A stretch of 64,000 nt of DNA, from assembly GCA_030248195.1 (NCBI GenBank), contig JASAND010020355.1, positions 62,001-126,000 on the forward strand, given 5' to 3'. Both the position numbers and the translations under genes were made by a program. Positions 13,983 through 25,090 of the stretch are shown in pieces (the stretch's first letter is position 1; the number at the start of each line of letters is the position of its first letter). The DNA comes from Trissonchulus latispiculum (lineage: Eukaryota; Nematoda; Enoplea; Enoplida; Ironidae). The notes under the pieces are model-generated. The model saw nothing but the letters and a program-made list of their open reading frames with translations. It searched no databases and was not told the DNA's origin.

Positions 13983-14273
13983 TTATGACAGTCTTAGAAC
14001 TTCTGTAGCAGTTGGGTTTATTGAATTTCCTTCTTCATTGTTCGTTGAACAGAAATTTTTGTTGACTTCATGTTCTTTCCAGGAAGAGTGATCATTGGCA
14101 TCAACAGAATTTGATTGCCTGGGTTTCGTTGATTTCCAATGTCGGCAGTGTACTAGTACTAAACAGTTTAAATGGAGCAGCAGAAGGAATAGTACTATCT
14201 CAAAAATGCTGATGACGGAACCTCCAACCAACACTCCAAAAATTCCTCCAAACTCAGCCATCATCTGTGGAAT
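13983..14273 (-). CDS. DEG/ENaC second transmembrane helix (M2) and C-terminal tail
   Basis: Last exon, acceptor TATTTCAG, phase 0, stop TAA at 13985-13983. It encodes IPQMMAEFGGIFGVLVGGSV, then ISIFEIVLFLLLLHL. FGG and the G-x-S selectivity filter (GGS) are intact, followed by the S-x-x-E pattern in M2. The cytoplasmic tail of about 60 residues (from HCRHWKSTK to the end LRLS) contains two NxxxE-like acidic stretches but no PPxY motif, so the Nedd4 type of control known for ENaC is not indicated. Confidence 0.93.
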   Translation of the reverse strand: MPQMMAEFGGIFGVLVGGSVISIFEIVLFLLLLHLNCLVLVHCRHWKSTKPRQSNSVDANDHSSWKEHEVNKNFCSTNNEEGNSINPTATEVLRLS

Positions 14274-14634
14274 CTGAAATAGAATTAAATTATAAAAACA
14301 AAAAACTACATGTGCCATATTACGTTAAAACTATTTCTCCAGACTCCAGAGATCTCGGGAAAGGGGTTGCATTCATTCATGTAATTTTGACATGAGGTAA
14401 GCGATTAGTCAATCAAATGCAGTTTAGTTTCAAACGCATATAAAAACTTGGCTACCAGGATTAACCGTGACCACCCATTCCCCGTGATTTCGCCCTTACT
14501 GTGTCTTGCATTCTATTTGCAATTAGGAAACATGCGGCATCCATAAAACAAACCAAGTTTAATTTTGTAGCCGTTCTGTAAACAGTATGCCGAACACCAG
14601 TCATCACTATCTTTTATGGCTAAGACAACTTTAC

Positions 14635-14707
14635 CTCGTGAATAGGATATTCTTTTAGCTGAATGTAATAAGACTTCTGCATGTATACATTGACTGCAGC
14701 TTCACGA
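14635..14707 (-). CDS. DEG/ENaC exon before M2
   Basis: Acceptor GTATGTTTTTAG, donor GTAAAG, phase 2 in and 0 out. It encodes REAAVNVYMQKSYYIQLKEY and ends PIHE. It matches the family's N-x-x-x-L-x-V-Y-F-x-x-L-x-Y strand; from here to the GG before M2 the spacing is the same as in ASIC1 with no gap. Confidence 0.88.
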
Positions 14708-14925
14708 CTAAAAACATACATACAGGTGGCATATATGTACAGGTCCATGCGGTAATGTATCTGTAAACCTGCGTACCAGTTACTGTAAAGCAAGTCAACG
14801 CTAATTTTGACGTACACTTTCCTTATACACTATCAGTTACTAGTGCTAGCTCAGAAGCAGTAGCAGTCTGATATCTTTCTTACAGCCGTCTCATCCCAGT
14901 CTGTACTCCAGTTGAGGTAGTGCCT

Positions 14926-16199
14926 TGGCATGGGCACGGGTAATCGGGTACTCGGGTACCCGAAAATTTTCGGGCACTCGGGTCCTGCGTCCTGCTTACT
15001 GACATGATCCTCTACCTACAGCGCAGTAGAAACCAATGAGGCTCAGGCGCAGAGGCTCAGTTTGATATTAAGCACTGAAAACTGAAAATCTTGCATTTTC
15101 TCTTTACCTACAACTTGATTCACAATTTTAAACAGCACAAATGTAGCAACTCCGAAGGCTTAGTCTTGATTCAGAGACTACACAAACTACGACAAAACCG
15201 TAGGAAGGAAATAATAAATACATTAAGCATAAGCTATCTGTTGCAAACGCCAGGTTGTTGTGAATAAAGTTTCTGTTCTTTTTCGAAAACTTCATGATAA
15301 CAGCACGCAAATATGCATAAAATCTACCAGTTGCAAGCTAAAACCCTACTAGTGCAAGTGAAAGCGGCTGGTCAACTGTCGCTAGACGATTGTCATAAAA
15401 CCGTTGCTAGCTTTTAGAGATTTTACAATTTTTAGAAGAAACTCTCACAGTACCTTGGGTTATCAATTTTAAAGCTACAAAAAATTGTGAAGTTTTGGGA
15501 ACGTTGTGAGTTTTTTGAAGATTTATGGTCATTCCACATTCTTCCTCACTTACAATGCAACTACTCACACTAGTTTCCCAAGTCCAGCAGTTTGTTTAGC
15601 TACTTTCAACTAAGGTTTCATGCAATACTAAAAATCCGCACTAGTAACTAGCAGCTAGTACTAGCAAATCCGCACTAGTAAATCAGCAGATGTTAATGCA
15701 ATTGGCTCCAGGTCCCCCCTTGGGAAAATTATTTTGACGACGACGCGACAATGAGCTGACCAAGTTGGAATGCTTTGTAACAGAATTGCCAAATGGAGGA
15801 TGTGACTAACTAACTAAAGAGTTGACTAATTGCCACCAGACACTATTCGCGCCTCTAATTACCATCCAGTGGTAATAGGCATTGTTGCTGACAGTTAGTT
15901 CAAAGAACAATGGAAGCTGTGTCAAAGGCCTCAAATTTAGTGCGCGCATCTTTATTTGGCCACAATAAATCGCTCCTACAGAAACTGAACGATTCAAAAT
16001 AATCGCAGCAAGATAATCAAAAGTTTTGAAAACAGATTTTTCTCATCAATTTATTATTACGTTTTTCTGTTGCAGTATCTGAAAAAATTTCGGTGGTTAA
16101 CAATTTCTGAGCTTAAATCCAGTTTTATCTGGTTTTTCCCGGTTTTAACTAGATATCGGGTAAAATTTCGTCAGGTGGGGTACAACCCGCACCCATGCC
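14926..16199. mobile_element. TIR element in the intron before M2
   Basis: Left end GGCATGGGCACGGGTAATCG, right end CAACCCGCACCCATGCC, its rough complement. The GCATGGGCA core is like the end of the 21885-24341 element, so it may be another hAT relative. It contains a smaller palindrome at about 15330-15690 built from ACTAGTGCGGA and CTAGTACTAGC words. No transposase frame is seen. Confidence 0.5.
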
Positions 16200-16253
16200 T
16201 ACTAATTAGTGCACCAGTGACATTAATGAAAAACAACATCACTACTAACTTAC

Positions 16254-16270
16254 CCTTCAAAGTTCCATGT
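16254..16270 (-). CDS. Possible 17-base microexon
   Basis: Acceptor TTTCGTGCAG, donor GTAAGT. In phase 0 it encodes TWNFE plus two bases, and it is the only small piece found that carries the frame from phase 0 to the phase 2 required by the next exon. The resulting wrist linker is about 10 residues shorter than in ASICs. A longer exon may have been missed. Confidence 0.4.
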
Positions 16271-16434
16271 CTGCACGAAAGGTACTAAGATTTTTACATT
16301 GAGATGTTAAACAGCGTTGTCATCAGGAGAGATAACAAAATATGAGAATGTCATATGAGTGTGGATATCTATTGTAATGTTTAGTTTATGCAATTATAGC
16401 AACCAATCATCGCTAACACGAAGGATACACTTAC

Positions 16435-16483
16435 AATGTTCTTCATTTTGTACAATGTCGTAGTCACTTCATAATAGTACTCC
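16435..16483 (-). CDS. DEG/ENaC pre-M2 strand exon
   Basis: Acceptor TGTTCTAG, donor GTAAGT, phase 2 in and 0 out. With the previous exon it reads CPMPC-R-EYYYEVTTTLYKMKNI, matching the family's CPLPC-x4-Y-x-x-x-x-S pattern. Confidence 0.8.
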
Positions 16484-16688
16484 CTAGAACAGTTAATTTT
16501 TCTAAAAGTTTCTAGCTGTAGTTTTAGACCATGATTGAAAATTTAAACATGTGGATAATGGAGATTTTAATAAATTTTTCGCGTCAGTTTCCTTTCTAAG
16601 ATTTGTGTGCTCTACGTTCTAAGATCTAAGTTGTGGACGCTCCTAGTGGTCAAACTTAATTCATCAGATATAAAAATCCTGAACGTAC

Positions 16689-16734
16689 CGACAAGGCATC
16701 GGGCATTTGCACGGTAGACTGCTCATGTTAATAT
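16689..16734 (-). CDS. DEG/ENaC CxCPxPC exon
   Basis: A 46-base exon, phase 1 in and 2 out, donor GTACGT. It encodes INMSSLPCKCPMPC, the C-x-C-P-x-P-C signature at the end of the thumb. This short motif is nearly unique to the family. Acceptor is TATGCAG, without a long pyrimidine tract. Confidence 0.88.
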
Positions 16735-17133
16735 CTGCATAGTTCTTGTAATCAAGCAAGCAAGCCACTAAATAATTAATGATTAAATTACATTACATTA
16801 AAACCACATTAAAACTGCTATCGTGCACGAAAGAATAATTGTAAATGCGATGGTTTAACTGAAGTAGACCGCCATCAAGGAAAGCCGCTGTGTATCGCTC
16901 TACATCATACCATCCGCAATATTACACCTATATCCTCAAAATATCTAGAATGTAGTTTTGTGTGTTAGAAAAGTTGCGGATCGGTAGACACAATTTAAAA
17001 ATTTTGAGACAATCGATATTGAGACGTTTATATTTTAAAAACCTATAAAAGGTCATGCTAAGTCAAGTCGTAATGCTTTACTGGTCTAATGCTAAACTTC
17101 ATAGAGGCCTGTTTTTATAAACGAAGTTCTTAC

Positions 17134-17248
17134 GTTTTTGAAAACTAGAAATGCACGAAGGACTATCAGCACTGACAGCCTCAACTCTTGGATCTGAACA
17201 GTTACAACGAGCATACAGTTGACGCTGATAGCATGACAAATAACAAAT
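17134..17248 (-). CDS. DEG/ENaC thumb-domain cysteine exon
   Basis: Acceptor ATAATTTCAG, donor GTAAGA, phase 0 in and 1 out. It encodes ICYLSCYQRQLYARCNCSDP, the C-x3-C-x8-C-x-C thumb signature (CRIDCETRYIVENCNC in ASIC1), then a further cysteine in SPSCISSFQK. These cysteines form the ladder of disulfides in the thumb. Confidence 0.9.
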
Positions 17249-17295
17249 CTGAAATTATTTTGAATAATTAGTACAAAATACCTGTGCATTTCTAC

Positions 17296-17394
17296 CTTCA
17301 TTTGAACCTGGCTAACTCGATGAGTTTTAGCAAGCTTAGAGCAGTTCTGTAAGTCACTCTGTCCATGGCGTAAAACATAGAAGTGCTGATTCAC
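17296..17394 (-). CDS. DEG/ENaC palm-to-thumb exon
   Basis: Encodes VNQHFYVLRHGQSDLQNCSK, the region where family members have the RLP-x-PYG-x-C loop; the cysteine is kept but the proline-rich loop is not. Phase 0-0 with a GTAGAA donor. Another phase-0 donor lies at 17307 (after ...VSQ). The exon is called mainly because it fits between two secure exons. Confidence 0.65.
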
Positions 17395-18252
17395 CTTCGT
17401 TGGTTAGAAAATAAGAAAAATGGACCAACCACAAAGTGTTTTCAGTATCAACAATTACTCAAATAATATTGACCTTCAACCTACCGTTAAACTGTAAACA
17501 GATTTTCCATACAAACTGTCCGTTTCGGATTCATAATTGTCAGTGCATGAGTCAAATGGTGGCCCTTTTCTGAATTCTGCTTTCTGCAAGAATGTTAAGG
17601 CACATTCCAAGAGGTGTTGTATGTCTGCACTAACTTAACCAATTAATTTCAATTATTATAATAAATTATTCATAGCTCCACCAAATTTAGGCGACCATAA
17701 CCATAACAACCTAAACCCAACCAGATATGACTTTATTATGATTGATTCGAACTAAGAATTTTCTTTCACCTCTATAACTCAGCCTTATAGTGTAGAGAGT
17801 TCTGGAGGTGCACGTAGTATTTTGAATTGTATTTAATGAACGCTTCGGAGGTTTTGACTTGAAAGCACGACCTCGTTCTCTTTAACGCAACACCCCAGTC
17901 GATTTCAAATGAGTGATAGTGACAGATCCAAATTTTCTATCTCTACGGATTTTGTGCCCAGATCGGGCACTGAATAATTGTCACGTGGAATTAACCGAGG
18001 CGTCATCAGGGCCGGGGCCAAACTGGCTACGCTGCTTTCGTCTCTTTGAGTACACGCATTGCCTCCATCCAGTAGGCAGAAAGACGGCCAACTCTTCGCA
18101 AGTTTCGGAATTAGCAGAATCACAATTAGCAATTATTTTCTGAGCGTGCAATGAAGTTATAGCACAACTGCACCGATTTATTCCTAGTTTATTTTGTGTT
18201 GTGGACACAGACAATGTTTGTTTCGACGCCAAGGCACAAACATTAACCGTAC

Positions 18253-18416
18253 CAATAAAACTTGCAGATTAACTGTGTATCCCTCTGGAACTGCAAATCC
18301 TTCTAATAACGGGAACGGCTGTTTGCTTTGATGGTGGACTACCACTGTCGTGCTACTTTTATAAGATCCGCTGAAAATATTATGTTCCTTTGGAGATTTC
18401 AGTTTCACATGTAGTC
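18253..18416 (-). CDS. DEG/ENaC palm/beta-ball exon
   Basis: Acceptor TGGATTTTAG, donor GTACGG, phase 1 in and 0 out. It encodes GLHVKLKSP, then STTVVVHHQSKQPFPLLEGF and AVPEGYTVNL. These match the family's GL.L.L, V.IH....PFP and PG....I.L strands closely. Confidence 0.92.
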
Positions 18417-19432
18417 CTAAAATCCAGCAAGAATCTGAGCATAGGCTGCAAACAATTGAGTCAGGATAGAATATAAATCCAACAGTTCAGGTACAATTTC
18501 CATACTTGGCATGAAACTGGCAGGTAAAGTTAATAGCTTTAAAAGGCGCGGGTGTATCATTTTAAGGAACTTAACAAACTTGCCCTATGCAACAATATCG
18601 TGGGATAGGGATCAATGCACCTAGGGGGGAATTCGAATTCCATTTTATGTAAAAATTTGATATGATATGCTCAACTAGTCGACTGGAGTTAAAATTTTCC
18701 ACTTTTGAAAATTTGTTAGACGATGTTTTCATCTTTATGTGTTAAAGAGCCAAAAAGCTAAGCCTTAAAGCCTCAGCTTAAACGAAGCCTAAGAATAAAC
18801 TAATATATTAAACATAGGCCTGCCTTTACATGTGAAACATGCCTTAACTCATAATGTGTGGTATTTATGAACACGCAAAATAAAATAAAACTTTTATTTA
18901 TAGCGACTACTCTATTTATCAGAAGAAAGAAAGAAGCAATAATGCAGCTGAAGCCAAACGAAAAAGCAACTTCATTCATTCAGCGAAGTTTGATGTACAC
19001 TGTCTTAACAAGTAGCAGCAAGGGTTCATAATATCTAAGAGTTCTCCAAGCGTCACACTCTTAGCGAGTGAACGAACTCAATTGTGTAATTTGAACTCAG
19101 TTTGGGGGAGGGTCAGCCGCAACTGTAAAGACGATGTCTGAAGCACACTAGAAGCATACGTGTGCTTTAAAGGCGGCACCAACCAGACCTGGCCTGAAAC
19201 CCCTCAGAATCCTCGTTTTCCGATTTTTGGGCAAAACAACAGAAAAGGCCGGTTTTGTCCGGCGGCCATATGTACATTTTCCGGCAGTTCACCCTTACCC
19301 CAAGTTTTCGTCCTGCACACGCCTGACTAAAACTATGGCGCTTGCCAGACTCTTGGTTATTTTGTACTCTTGACAGTATTAAAATAATGTCAGTTGTTGT
19401 AGTCACAGCACATAAACACAACAATAATTCAC

Positions 19433-19518
19433 CGTTTAGCTCTCCTGGCTGATTATGCGCTGACTCGCTGGATATGGTTACACAGTCCCCATAACTTGGA
19501 TCTTGGTAATAAAACTGT
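19433..19518 (-). CDS. DEG/ENaC exon with the YGDC motif
   Basis: Acceptor ATTTTGCTACAG, donor GTGAAT, phase 2 in and 1 out. It encodes QFYYQDPSYGDCVTISS, the family's Y-G-x-C-x-T/x motif (YGNCYTFN in most members), and ends GELN before the next exon's GLHVKL, giving the expected N-G-L...L strand. Confidence 0.88.
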
Positions 19519-21033
19519 CTGTAGCAAAATATATAGTTGTCATGATCGAACCAACACTTCAGGTGGAGGAGTGAACCATGCAAAGTTGATTGAGTCCACC
19601 ATAAAAAAGATTTTGCTCATTTTTAAGCTAAATTTTGTCACATGCATTCACAACTAGTTGAGATATTGAGCATTTTAGTTCAGTGTTTGACGAGTAACCA
19701 GTATTACCTGCAGAGAATTTCAAAACAAATGAAAGCTGGGTGCTGCAGCAAAAGAAGGAAATTTACACAAAAGTCCAAGTTAATCTTGACAAAAACGATT
19801 GACTTGCACAGCTATACAGCTGTGACATATAATATCATTGTGCGCTGTGATCGCATATACGGACCGCCTTGTTATGCCCGACTGACCTGATGGTGGGACT
19901 CGTTATAGGCTTACAATCAGGTTATTTTGCTTTGAAATTGACAACCCATTCTTAATAAAGAAACGTCGTTTCGTCCCCTAGCGATCAGCTCCATTCAACG
20001 TGTTGTTAAGCACATATAATATGCGCTTTACAAAGAATTAATGCCCACACATAAAACGGTAAAATGTCCCCGAACGCCAAAAAACGACGGCTATTCATAT
20101 ATTAGGTTCCGTCATCCATTATGAATGACAGCAGTATTAATCTCCTTCAAATGAAGGTTTTTCATATGAAAACCACATATACGTACGTACAAACTCATAA
20201 GTAACTACCGTAAGAACAAACACCTTTCAATGTATATATTACAGAAAAACTACTAATAAGATGCGCATCCGCACCGGCCCAGGGCAACCTGATGGGACAA
20301 AGTTTGCACCGGAACATCATTGATATGAAGCTTCATTCAACTGTTTGTTTATAAAGGCGATAAACAAAGGATTTTAGGCAGTTTTTCATGCCAACGTCTG
20401 ATGCAGAACTGTATTTAGTGACTTTAAGGAAGTTACCATAATAACGTTTCCGTCAATGGAAAGACCACAAAAATCTTTTAACAGCCGTTACGTTGAGGCT
20501 ATTTCCCGGCAATGGCCGACAAAGGACAATGTTTCCCAGTTCGAGAGCTTTCGGTTTCGACTGATATAACTTACCATAACTTGTCATATTACACAAGCTT
20601 TGACTGTTATTACAACCCATCCACCATTCGATCCACTTATTCGAATATTTCATCACAGCAATCACAGTGGTGTACATTATTGCAACAGTTGTGCCAAAAA
20701 TTAGCACCTAATGTCATCAATAACAGTGCGACATGATTGAAATATTTTGACATGTGGTGGATATTTATTGTCATGCATCTATCATTTGAAAAATTTTAAA
20801 TTTTGCTAAATATTCAGATTTCTACAAACAAGAAGTCTCGGAAACGCAGCCAACTAGTTGGTATTGCACTATGGACTAATTTTATGCAACGATCCGTAGG
20901 AGTTAAAATTTTTAATTAGACCTCCCAATTTTCAAACTATACTATGATATTAAAAATCTGCTTCCTACAGATCAACACTCTAGATAGTGTTTATAAAATA
21001 AAATTATGCCTTTCCCTGTAACACTACATTTAC

Positions 21034-21242
21034 CTGCGACATTCTGCTGACTGTATTTCGCAAAAAGGGATGAAATCATTTATGGTAGTTTGATTAAACC
21101 TTTCGTCCAGCGGTCCATCATCAGTCGCCATTAAACTGTGGTTAAGCACGTTGACAGCAAACTTCCACATAATTGTTGCGTATCTAAGTCTAGCTGCGTT
21201 ATCCTCAGAGTAAACATTCAGTGAATTCATTATAAGGTATCT
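21034..21242 (-). CDS. DEG/ENaC ectodomain exon with conserved C-x6-C
   Basis: Acceptor TGTCTTCTTGTAG, donor GTAAAT, phase 0 in and 2 out. The end, INDFIPFCEIQSAECR, gives the cysteine pair that in ASIC1 is C-x6-C in the sequence before the YGKCYTF motif, with identical spacing. The upstream part (AARLRYATIMWKFAVNVL) fits the helix that precedes it. Confidence 0.85.
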
Positions 21243-21464
21243 CTACAAGAAGACAAAGTCACAAGTTGCTTTAAATTGTAGCCAAAAACTAACTTCCGCA
21301 GGCTAATAAATCGCCAGGGTTAAGAAATTAGCTCTTGGACAGATAATATGCAGTCAGAATTTACGTGTTGAACATGCCGACCATTATAATTTACACGCTT
21401 TATACCTTAGCTACATGCCTTTTGAAGTTCCAATTATATTTTATACTTTATTGTAAATACTTCT

Positions 21465-21884
21465 CTAATGTATAAGCCGCAATCTAAAATCAAATCGTAA
21501 TTTTGATTGCTTAATAATAAGGTGGCTGATTGGCCGGTCTATTGAAAGCTTGCTCTCCACTGAAGGAAGGGCACTCAACAATGGCAGTACCCAGGCGCCC
21601 GCAGCTGGGCTAAGGTCTTCTGAATAAGCGGGTTTCCAGGTTTGGGAGAGTGCGGTCGTACAGTCTTTCCTCAGTGGGGTGAGAGAGGGATTCGCGCCAT
21701 TTGTGCCTGGAGTTTCTGATAATGAGTGCCTTGGTCGTAGACAGGTCAGTGGCCACCTCCTGCAGATCAGAGGAGGAAACGAAACCTCTTTCGCCAGTCC
21801 GTCCGCCTCTTCTTTTCCATCTGTACCACGATGGCCATGATGGCCATGGCAGCAAGCTGGAATGAGAAAGGATAATGTCTGGAG
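21465..21884 (-). mobile_element. Degenerate LINE: end of endonuclease and RNase H piece
   Basis: Frames read APDIILSHSSLL (end of the endonuclease) and GHHGHRGTDGKEEADGLAKE, which matches the RNase H GH-x-G-x-x-GNE-x-AD-x-LAK signature. It is the other half of the LINE at 24245-25090, separated from it by the hAT-like element. Joining the flanks of that insertion brings GNSGSPD next to IILSHSSLL, so the reverse transcriptase must already have been missing from this copy. Confidence 0.7.
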
Positions 21885-24341
21885 CACGCATGGGCAATGC
21901 CTGCACAACTCCTGCACATGTGCAGGCTAGGAAAAATTTAACCCCGCGCAGTGCGCAGCAGAAATTTTACCCCCGCGCAGTAAAATTTTTACCCCGCGCA
22001 GGAAAGCGCGTCAAGATTTTATCCCGTGCAGCAAATTTTTATCGCCGCGCAACAAACTTTTTACCCGCGCACAGCAAAACGCATAACAATTTTATCCCGC
22101 GCAGCAAAATTTACCCTCGCGCAACAAAATGCGTCAGAAGTTTATCCCGTGCAACAAACTTTTTACCAAAGCGTAACAACAGAGTATTACAAATTTATCC
22201 CGTGCAACAACATTTCTAACTCGATCAGCGAATTTCACCCCCGCGCAACAAAGCGCATCAAAATTTTGACCCGCGCAACAAACTTTTTACCACCGCGTAA
22301 CAACAGAGTATTACAAATTTATCCCGTGCAACAACATTTCTAACTCGATCAGCGAATTTTACCCCCGCTCAGCAAAATTTTCACCCCCGCTCAGCAAAAT
22401 TTTCACCCCCGCGCAACAAAGCGCATCAAAATTTTGACCCGCGCAACAAACTTTTTACCACCGCGTAACAACAGAGTATTACAAATTTATCCCGTGCAAC
22501 AACATTTCTAACTCGATCAGCGAATTTTACCCCCGCTCAGCAAAATTTTTACCCCCGCGCAACAAAGCGCATCAAAATTTTGACCCGCGCAACAAACTTT
22601 TTACCACCGCGTAAGAACAGAGTATTAGAAATTTATCCCGTGCAACAACATTTCTAACTCGATCAGCGAATTTTACCCCCGCTCAGCTAAATTTTGACCC
22701 GCGCAACAAACTTTTTACCACCGCGCAACAAGAGTTAGACATTTATCCCGTGCAACAAAATTTCTAACTCGAGCAGCAAATTCGCTCAGTACAATTTTTA
22801 TCCCCGCGCAACAAAGCGCACCAAAATTTTGTCCGAGCAACAAAATTTTCATCCCTGCGCAACAAATTTTTTATCCAGACGCAGCAAAGCGGATAGAGAT
22901 TTTATCCAGCGCAACAAAATTTTTACCCCCGCGCATCAAAGTGCCTTAAAATATTTTCCTGCACAATCAAATTTTTACCCCCCCGCACAACAAAGTGTAT
23001 TAATGTTTTAAGCCGCGCATCTAAATTTTCATTACGGTGCGTTTTCCATTACATTTATTCAGATGTGTGTGTTTTCTTTTTCACTACCTCTGAAACTTTT
23101 CGAGCCGTCTTCTCTTTTTGTTTTATATACATTTCTTTCAAAAAATGTTGCGCCCTCGGCGCATTCTCCTGTAGCTTAAAAGTTGAGTTGAGTTCGGAGT
23201 CGAATACTTAAAGGTACGCAGTCAAAAAATACGCAATCGGCAATTGGCATCAGCGTTGAGCGAAACCGAGACCTTACCGAGACCGAGAATGAGACCGAGA
23301 AAAGGGTACCGAGACCGAGACTGGCCAAGACCAAAACCAACAATTTCAGGCTGTTTAGTTTCTTCCAGTTTTTGAGGCATACGCCTCTATTAGCGGTATT
23401 AGCTACTTTAACACATAAAAATACGGTTTTCGTGAAGCTTTCGTTAGTTTTCATAACATTGATTAAAAATTTTCGCTGGAAAATGGTTTCAAAAAATTTC
23501 CGGTCTCGGTTAATTTTAATTTAATGTTAATTAATTTTATTAATCGACTCAGAAAAATCTAATTTGCACATCAAATTACACGGTTAAATTTTCCCAAATT
23601 TTAGCAACATGTGCTCTAAAAATAGGTTTCAATTATGCCATATTCTAAAAGGGTCTGTCTTTTAACTGGGGGCTGCCGCCCGCGCCCCCGGACCCCCGCC
23701 TATTTTATCCAAAGATATAACCTTTTGCACTTATAATCTAACAAGTTTATAGAAATTGTTGTCTAAAAATGAGAAAACAGAAAGACATAGTTTTAGCAAG
23801 CGAATTTTACAGGAATTTGAAATAGCACTATCCTTAACTATATATGCGATTTGAATGTCTATATAATCTTTTTAAATGTTTTCATTATGACTTTCATTAT
23901 ATGTTTCAAAAATTCACCCCCCGAAATTTTCTTCTGGCTACGCCACTGATATAATCATAGCTATGCAGCTACTGCTCAACTGTCAGAAATTAGCAAAAAC
24001 TGTCCTAAACGGAAATCTCGAAATTTTGAAGCGGGATTGTTCGGAGGGTGTTAGAATGCTAAAAGAACTTATTTTGGAAAGTTTCGTCAAATTTCATCTT
24101 GATTTGTACCGTCAACCAACAATATGTACTCAAGAGGAATCACCACCAGAGAATAAAAAAAGAAGAGAATTGCGTTAAAGTTAGCAAATCTTTCCGAGAA
24201 AGGAACTTGAAAATGCGTGACTAAAACAGAGCATTGTAAAAATTACAGTCGACACATATCGTGAAAAATTAAAAATTTGACCCCCCGCGCAGTGAGCTCG
24301 AAGGCTGTGCAGGCTAGAGCCAAGTTCATTGCCCATGTATG
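21885..24341. mobile_element. hAT-like non-autonomous DNA transposon carrying a satellite array
   Basis: The ends are 15-base inverted repeats agreeing at 13 positions (CACGCATGGGCAATG at 21885, and the complement of CATACATGGGCAATG at 24327-24341). They are flanked by a perfect 8-base direct repeat GTCTGGAG (21877-21884 and 24342-24349). An 8-base duplication is typical of hAT transposases. The 2,457-base interior has no transposase frame but holds the array at 21930-23050, a GAGACC-rich stretch near 23260-23330, and a G/C-capped repeat at 23660-23950. Confidence 0.75.
21930..23050. repeat. Complex tandem repeat (CCCGCGCAACAAA... units)
   Basis: Units of roughly 30-40 bases of the form CCCGCGCAACAAA + AATTTTTACC recur throughout. 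From about 22190 to 22760 they form a higher-order repeat of about 150-190 bases containing GTAACAACAGAGTATTAC and CAACATTTCTAACTCGATC. Copies diverge toward both ends. The open frames over it are products of the repeat. Confidence 0.9.
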
Positions 24342-25090
24342 GTCTGGAGATCCACTGTTTCCAATTCTGTAGTCACATCTGGTGGTAGAATCGTCATTGG
24401 CTACGAGCAGGTCTCTTGTTTGGATCCAGTCTTCCAAAATTTCTCCCATCTGGTTGGGTGGAAAAATTGTTGTCCCACAGAAGCGAATAACCGTTGAGGT
24501 CACCACTGATCACATAGTTGCCAGGGGTTGAGAGAAATGCCGGGTTGAAGTTCAGAACTCGATTGTCATCAGCGGCAGCTCGAATGGGCGGAATGTAGAT
24601 GTTGGTCAGCCGTTTTTGCTGACGCTGGTCACGCCAGGGGCAGACGACGACGGACTGCAGTTCAGCGACATCATCCTTTGGGTTCAGATACTGATCTTCA
24701 AGGACTGAAAATTTGATGGCGTGCCTGATTGCGACGAGCAGACCGCCGCCTCGGACACCATCTACACCCATGCGGCCGCTCTTAGCCTTGTTTCGAACCC
24801 CTGGATTTTTAATTCTGCAGGCTGAGGTAGGTGATATTCTTACAGAAATGGGAGGTCAGCCTTGGAGTTAGCAAGCAGCTTCTGCAGTTCAATTTTCTTG
24901 CGCTAGATCCCGCCTGCATTCTACTGGATCAGACGGAGATGGTTGTTTGGTTTGGCGGGGTGAATGGGCAGTGTAGTTTGACTGGGGGAGGAGATAGGGA
25001 GGGTTCGCGTTGAGATTTTGGTTGGCTGCAGCGCAGCACTGGGAACACATCCAGCTGGGGCTGTGAAGGGAGGACATCCATTTAAAATCG
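24245..25090 (-). mobile_element. Degenerate LINE: ORF1 end and AP endonuclease domain
   Basis: Frameshifted remains of a non-LTR retrotransposon endonuclease: KIELQKLLANSKADLPFL, then GGGLLVAIRHAIKFSVLE, LTNIYIPP, NYVISGDLNGYSLLWDN (the GDFNAHHPLWG motif) and RCDYRIGNSGSPD. The right part (about 24890-25090) has cysteines that could be the end of ORF1. Stops and shifts show it is dead. It is on the same strand as the host gene, inside the intron between exons 25462 and 21242. Confidence 0.75.

Noticed and set aside
15461..15481. Small candidate exon (FKIDNP) that could lengthen the wrist linker.
   Set aside because: It lies inside the TIR element 14926-16199 and is probably transposon sequence.
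16840..16930. Minus-strand CGWYDVERY reading like a thumb-end cysteine segment.
   Set aside because: A stop lies in frame before it and no acceptor fits; the true CxCPxPC exon is at 16689-16734.
17905..18232. Overlapping open frames on both strands between two channel exons.
   Set aside because: No family cysteine pattern, and the flanking exons already join in phase without it.
19519..19583. Upstream extension of the YGDC exon reading CWFDHDNYIFCY, which looks like the family's first cysteine pair.
   Set aside because: The exon at 21034-21242 supplies the pair with exact C-x6-C spacing and a matching phase, and a good acceptor lies at 19519, so the extension is intron.
21875..22343. Two open frames of more than 100 codons.
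   Set aside because: They are translations of the tandem array and follow its period.
21930..23050. Array considered as a CRISPR.
   Set aside because: Eukaryotic context, no constant repeat with unique spacers; units diverge gradually as in a satellite.
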